Shown here: positions 5,879 through 8,083 of the stretch, piece by piece
Position numbering within the stretch: position 1 is the stretch's first letter
Layout of the letters: each line of letters starts with the position of its first letter
DNA from: Muribaculaceae bacterium
GTDB lineage: Bacteria; Bacteroidota; Bacteroidia; Bacteroidales; Muribaculaceae
Direction: 5' to 3'
Assembly: GCA_024400895.1 (NCBI GenBank)
Contig: JAKSMA010000107.1
Span: forward strand, 1-8,083
DNA length: 8,083 bases
Translations under genes and position numbers: made by a program
Notes under the pieces: model-generated
The model's database searches: none
Told to the model about the DNA's origin: nothing
What the model saw: only the letters and a program-made list of their open reading frames with translations

Positions 5879-7207
5879 ATGAAGAATTTAAAATTAAGAC
5901 TGATTGTAATGAACTTCCTGCAGTTCGCTGTATGGGGAGCTTATCTGACATGTATGGGCAATTTCCTTGGGAAGGCCGGCATGGGTGCAGAAATTTCATG
6001 GTTCTATGCTATCCAAGGTATTGTATCAATTTTTATGCCTGCTCTTATGGGTATTGTGGCCGACAAGTGGATTCAACCACAACGCCTTCTTGGTATTTGC
6101 CACCTTTTGGCAGGTGCAGGTATGATTTCTCTGTTTATGATGGGGCAGGCTTCTGCCACTCCCGATAAGGCAATGTTTATTGCTACCTACACTTTGAGCG
6201 TGGCATTCTATATGCCTACTTTGGCGCTCTCCAACACTGCAGCGTTCACTATCTTGAAAGATAACGGAATGGATACAGTGAAAGACTTCCCACCAATCCG
6301 CGTGTTCGGTACTGTTGGTTTCATTGCCACAATGTGGTTTGTGAACTGTGCAACTTTGCATGACGGTTCATTCGGCTTCACTCTTGGCGCCGACGACACC
6401 AAGTTCCAACTCACTCACTTCCAATTCCTCGTTTCTGGTGTATTGGGCGTGCTTCTGTTCGTTTACTGCTTGACTTTGCCACAATGTAAGATTGTGAAGA
6501 AAGAAGGTCAATCACTTGCTCAACAACTTGGTTTGGACGCATTCAAACTCTTTAAGCAAAAGAAGATGGCTATGTTCTTCATCTTCTCTATGCTTCTTGG
6601 TATGTCGCTCCAAGTAACCAATGGCTACGCTACTCCATTCCTCACCAGCTTCAAGGGCTCACCAGTGGAAGAAATTGCAAATTCATTTGCAGCCAACAAT
6701 GCGACCATGCTCGTGTCGCTTTCACAGGTGGCTGAAGCACTCTGCATCTTGCTCATCCCATTCTTCTTGCGCAAGTTTGGTATCAAGGTGGTAATGCTTA
6801 TTGCTATGTTTGCATGGGTATTCCGCTTCGGTTTCTTCGGCGTAGGTTCACCTTCATTCCCAGGTGTGCTTCTCTTCGTACTTTCTTGCGTTGTTTATGG
6901 TGTGGCATTCGACTTCTTCAACGTGTCTGGCGGTCTGTTCGTCGACAAGGAATGCGATCCAAGCACTCGTGCATCAGGTCAAGGTTTATTTATGCTGATG
7001 ACCAACGGTTTGGGTGCAACAATCGGTACTTTGGCTGCTGGTCAAATCATCAACCACTTCTGCCAATACAACGACAAGGGCTACTTGATGGAAATCGTTC
7101 CTGGTGGTTGGCAAACTGCATGGTTTATCTTTGCTGGTTTTGCTTTGGTTGTGGCTGTGTCGTTCATGTTCTTGTTTAAGTACAAACACGAACCAGAAGC
7201 TAAATAA
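5879..7207 (+). CDS. nupG: Nucleoside:H+ symporter, NupG type
   Basis: Inner-membrane transporter of the major facilitator superfamily, importing nucleosides with protons. At 442 residues it is slightly longer than E. coli NupG (418), with extra residues in the loops near 160-176 and 395-408. About 12 hydrophobic segments are visible. Resemblance to E. coli NupG runs from end to end: LQFAVWGAYLT at 14-24, FMPALMGIVADKW at 52-64, DFPPIRVFGTVGF at 136-148, GLDAFKLFKQKKMAMFFIFSMLLG within 218-241, and a C-terminal FKYKHE. Residues I recall as lining the nucleoside site of NupG have counterparts here: Arg141, Thr145, Phe148, Asn248, Gln283, Glu286, Tyr340, Phe344. The AT-rich leader has no Shine-Dalgarno sequence. 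It follows the bifunctional nuclease gene by 23 nt. Exact nucleoside preference cannot be told. Confidence 0.93.
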   Translation: MKNLKLRLIVMNFLQFAVWGAYLTCMGNFLGKAGMGAEISWFYAIQGIVSIFMPALMGIVADKWIQPQRLLGICHLLAGAGMISLFMMGQASATPDKAMFIATYTLSVAFYMPTLALSNTAAFTILKDNGMDTVKDFPPIRVFGTVGFIATMWFVNCATLHDGSFGFTLGADDTKFQLTHFQFLVSGVLGVLLFVYCLTLPQCKIVKKEGQSLAQQLGLDAFKLFKQKKMAMFFIFSMLLGMSLQVTNGYATPFLTSFKGSPVEEIANSFAANNATMLVSLSQVAEALCILLIPFFLRKFGIKVVMLIAMFAWVFRFGFFGVGSPSFPGVLLFVLSCVVYGVAFDFFNVSGGLFVDKECDPSTRASGQGLFMLMTNGLGATIGTLAAGQIINHFCQYNDKGYLMEIVPGGWQTAWFIFAGFALVVAVSFMFLFKYKHEPEAK

Positions 7208-7228
7208 TCTGCTAATTTAATTCATACG

Positions 7229-7945
7229 ATGCATCGTTTCTACGACCCCAATATTGCCACCACGCTTCAGCTCTCGGAAGAAGAGTCGAAGCATTGTGTG
7301 CGAGTGCTGCGTCTGTCGGAAGGCGACGAGATTGAAGTCGTAGACGGTTGCGGTAACCTATATTTGTGCAAAATAGCCATGGCGCATCCAAAGCGTTGCG
7401 CTGTGACTATTGTTGAGCACAAAGTGTGTCCTCCACACTGGGGGCATAAAATCGTGTTGTGTGTGGCTCCCACCAAGAATATCGACCGTATGGAAGATAT
7501 GGCCGATAGGGTGACGGAGATGGGAGTTGACCGCATCATTCCCCTGTTGTGCCGCAATAGTGAGCGCAAAGTGCTGAAGACCGAGCGAATCCAAAAGATT
7601 TTGGTCTCGGCCATGAAGCAGTCGCTCAAGGCGCAGTTGCCCAAGCTCGACGAGCTCACCCCATTCAAGGAATTGGTGAAGATGCCGTTTGAGGGCAACA
7701 AATTTATTGCATATTGCGATATGATGCTGCCCCGCGAGCAACGTCGTCTGCTTTCTAAAGAGTATCGCCCGGGTGTCGACACGATGATCATTATCGGTCC
7801 GGAAGGTGATTTTAGTCCCGAAGAGGTGACGATGGCGTTGGAGGCAGGGTTTGTTCCAGTCTCGCTTGGTGAAAGCCGTTTGCGCACCGAAACAGCAGCC
7901 ATGTTTGCAGTGGCCACATGCCATGCTATAGATATGAATCAATAA
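7229..7945 (+). CDS. rsmE: 16S rRNA (uracil(1498)-N(3))-methyltransferase RsmE
   Basis: SAM-dependent methyltransferase that methylates N3 of U1498 in 16S rRNA of the assembled 30S subunit. The 238 residues match the usual 235-250. Residues about 1-70 are the small PUA-like RNA-binding domain (MHRFYDP start; HCVRVLRLSEGDEIEVVDG at 22-40). The rest is a SPOUT domain whose knot motifs are visible: IIGPEGDFSPEEV at 188-200 and SLGESRLRTETAA at 212-224, which form the SAM pocket; the ERIQKILVSAMKQS region at 119-132 is also typical. It starts 21 nt after nupG and is probably on the same transcript. Nothing unusual in the sequence. Confidence 0.95.
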   Translation: MHRFYDPNIATTLQLSEEESKHCVRVLRLSEGDEIEVVDGCGNLYLCKIAMAHPKRCAVTIVEHKVCPPHWGHKIVLCVAPTKNIDRMEDMADRVTEMGVDRIIPLLCRNSERKVLKTERIQKILVSAMKQSLKAQLPKLDELTPFKELVKMPFEGNKFIAYCDMMLPREQRRLLSKEYRPGVDTMIIIGPEGDFSPEEVTMALEAGFVPVSLGESRLRTETAAMFAVATCHAIDMNQ

Positions 7946-7969
7946 TACTAACCGACATATAATTTTAAT

Positions 7970-8083
7970 ATGATTATAGACCAATTGCAAGCCTCGCCAT
8001 GTGGCAATTATTTACTGCTCGCAGGCCAGTGTGGGAGTGAGGGTGGGGAGGGTCGGAAAGGCTGATGCAATGATAATTCAGAC
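7970..8083 (+). pseudogene. kdsA: Start of a KdsA-like gene, frame broken near the window edge
   Basis: An ATG 24 nt after rsmE opens a frame that reads MIIDQLQASPCGNYLLLAGQC and then GSEGGEG..., stopping at TGA 8063-8065 after 31 codons. The part up to about codon 19 resembles the N terminus of 3-deoxy-8-phosphooctulonate synthase (Kdo-8-P synthase, lipopolysaccharide core), where a conserved LLAGPC(V/A)IE(S/G)E is expected. Here the Pro after AG is Gln and the following codons are unusually G-rich. From about 8058 another frame (+1) reads KADAMIIQ, which would fit the next helix of such a protein. So either the gene carries a small indel plus substitutions, or the last 50 bases are poor-quality sequence at a contig end. 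A related DAHP-synthase-type enzyme, which shares the AGPC motif, is the main alternative. Too little is visible to be firm. Confidence 0.42.

Noticed and set aside
7267..7990. Two long minus-strand frames antisense to rsmE
   Set aside because: rsmE carries both SPOUT knot motifs in the + frame; the antisense frames are rich in Ser, His and Cys and show no family features.

Overview
The window looks like a piece of a Bacteroidales chromosome (phylum Bacteroidota). The signs are: AT-rich leaders without Shine-Dalgarno sequences before almost every gene, secretion signals that end in Ala-Gln, family members typical of the order (a DUF5106-type thioredoxin-fold protein, a DoxX protein, a DUF151 bifunctional nuclease with a UVR tail, NupG), and promoter-like boxes of the TTTG / TAnnTTTG kind. 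I cannot place it to genus from the sequence. No mobile element, CRISPR array, rRNA or tRNA was seen.

Left part (1-2339, all +): the 3' two thirds of a BadF/NAGK-type amino-sugar kinase, then murQ (MurNAc-6-phosphate etherase), then an exported SGNH/GDSL esterase. Kinase and etherase form a pathway: phosphorylated MurNAc is converted to GlcNAc-6-phosphate and D-lactate, that is, use of peptidoglycan sugars. A strong 13-bp hairpin lies between murQ and the esterase gene, and the block closes with a hairpin plus a 15-T run, a textbook intrinsic terminator.

Middle (2340-2743): a convergently oriented 78-codon gene of unknown function on the minus strand, then a divergent intergenic region with a candidate promoter for the next operon.

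Right part (2744-8083, all +): seven genes spaced only 12-37 nt apart, probably one operon: exported DUF5106/thioredoxin-fold protein, DoxX membrane protein, mnmA (tRNA 2-thiouridylase), bifunctional nuclease with UVR motif, nupG (nucleoside:proton symporter), rsmE (16S rRNA m3U1498 methyltransferase), and at the very end the start of what looks like kdsA (Kdo-8-phosphate synthase) whose reading frame is broken close to the window edge. The operon mixes RNA modification, nucleoside uptake and envelope functions.

I see no convincing undescribed system. The points most worth a second look are the broken kdsA-like start, a thioredoxin-fold protein with no active-site cysteines paired with DoxX, the esterase beside the MurNAc genes, and the inter-gene hairpin after murQ.
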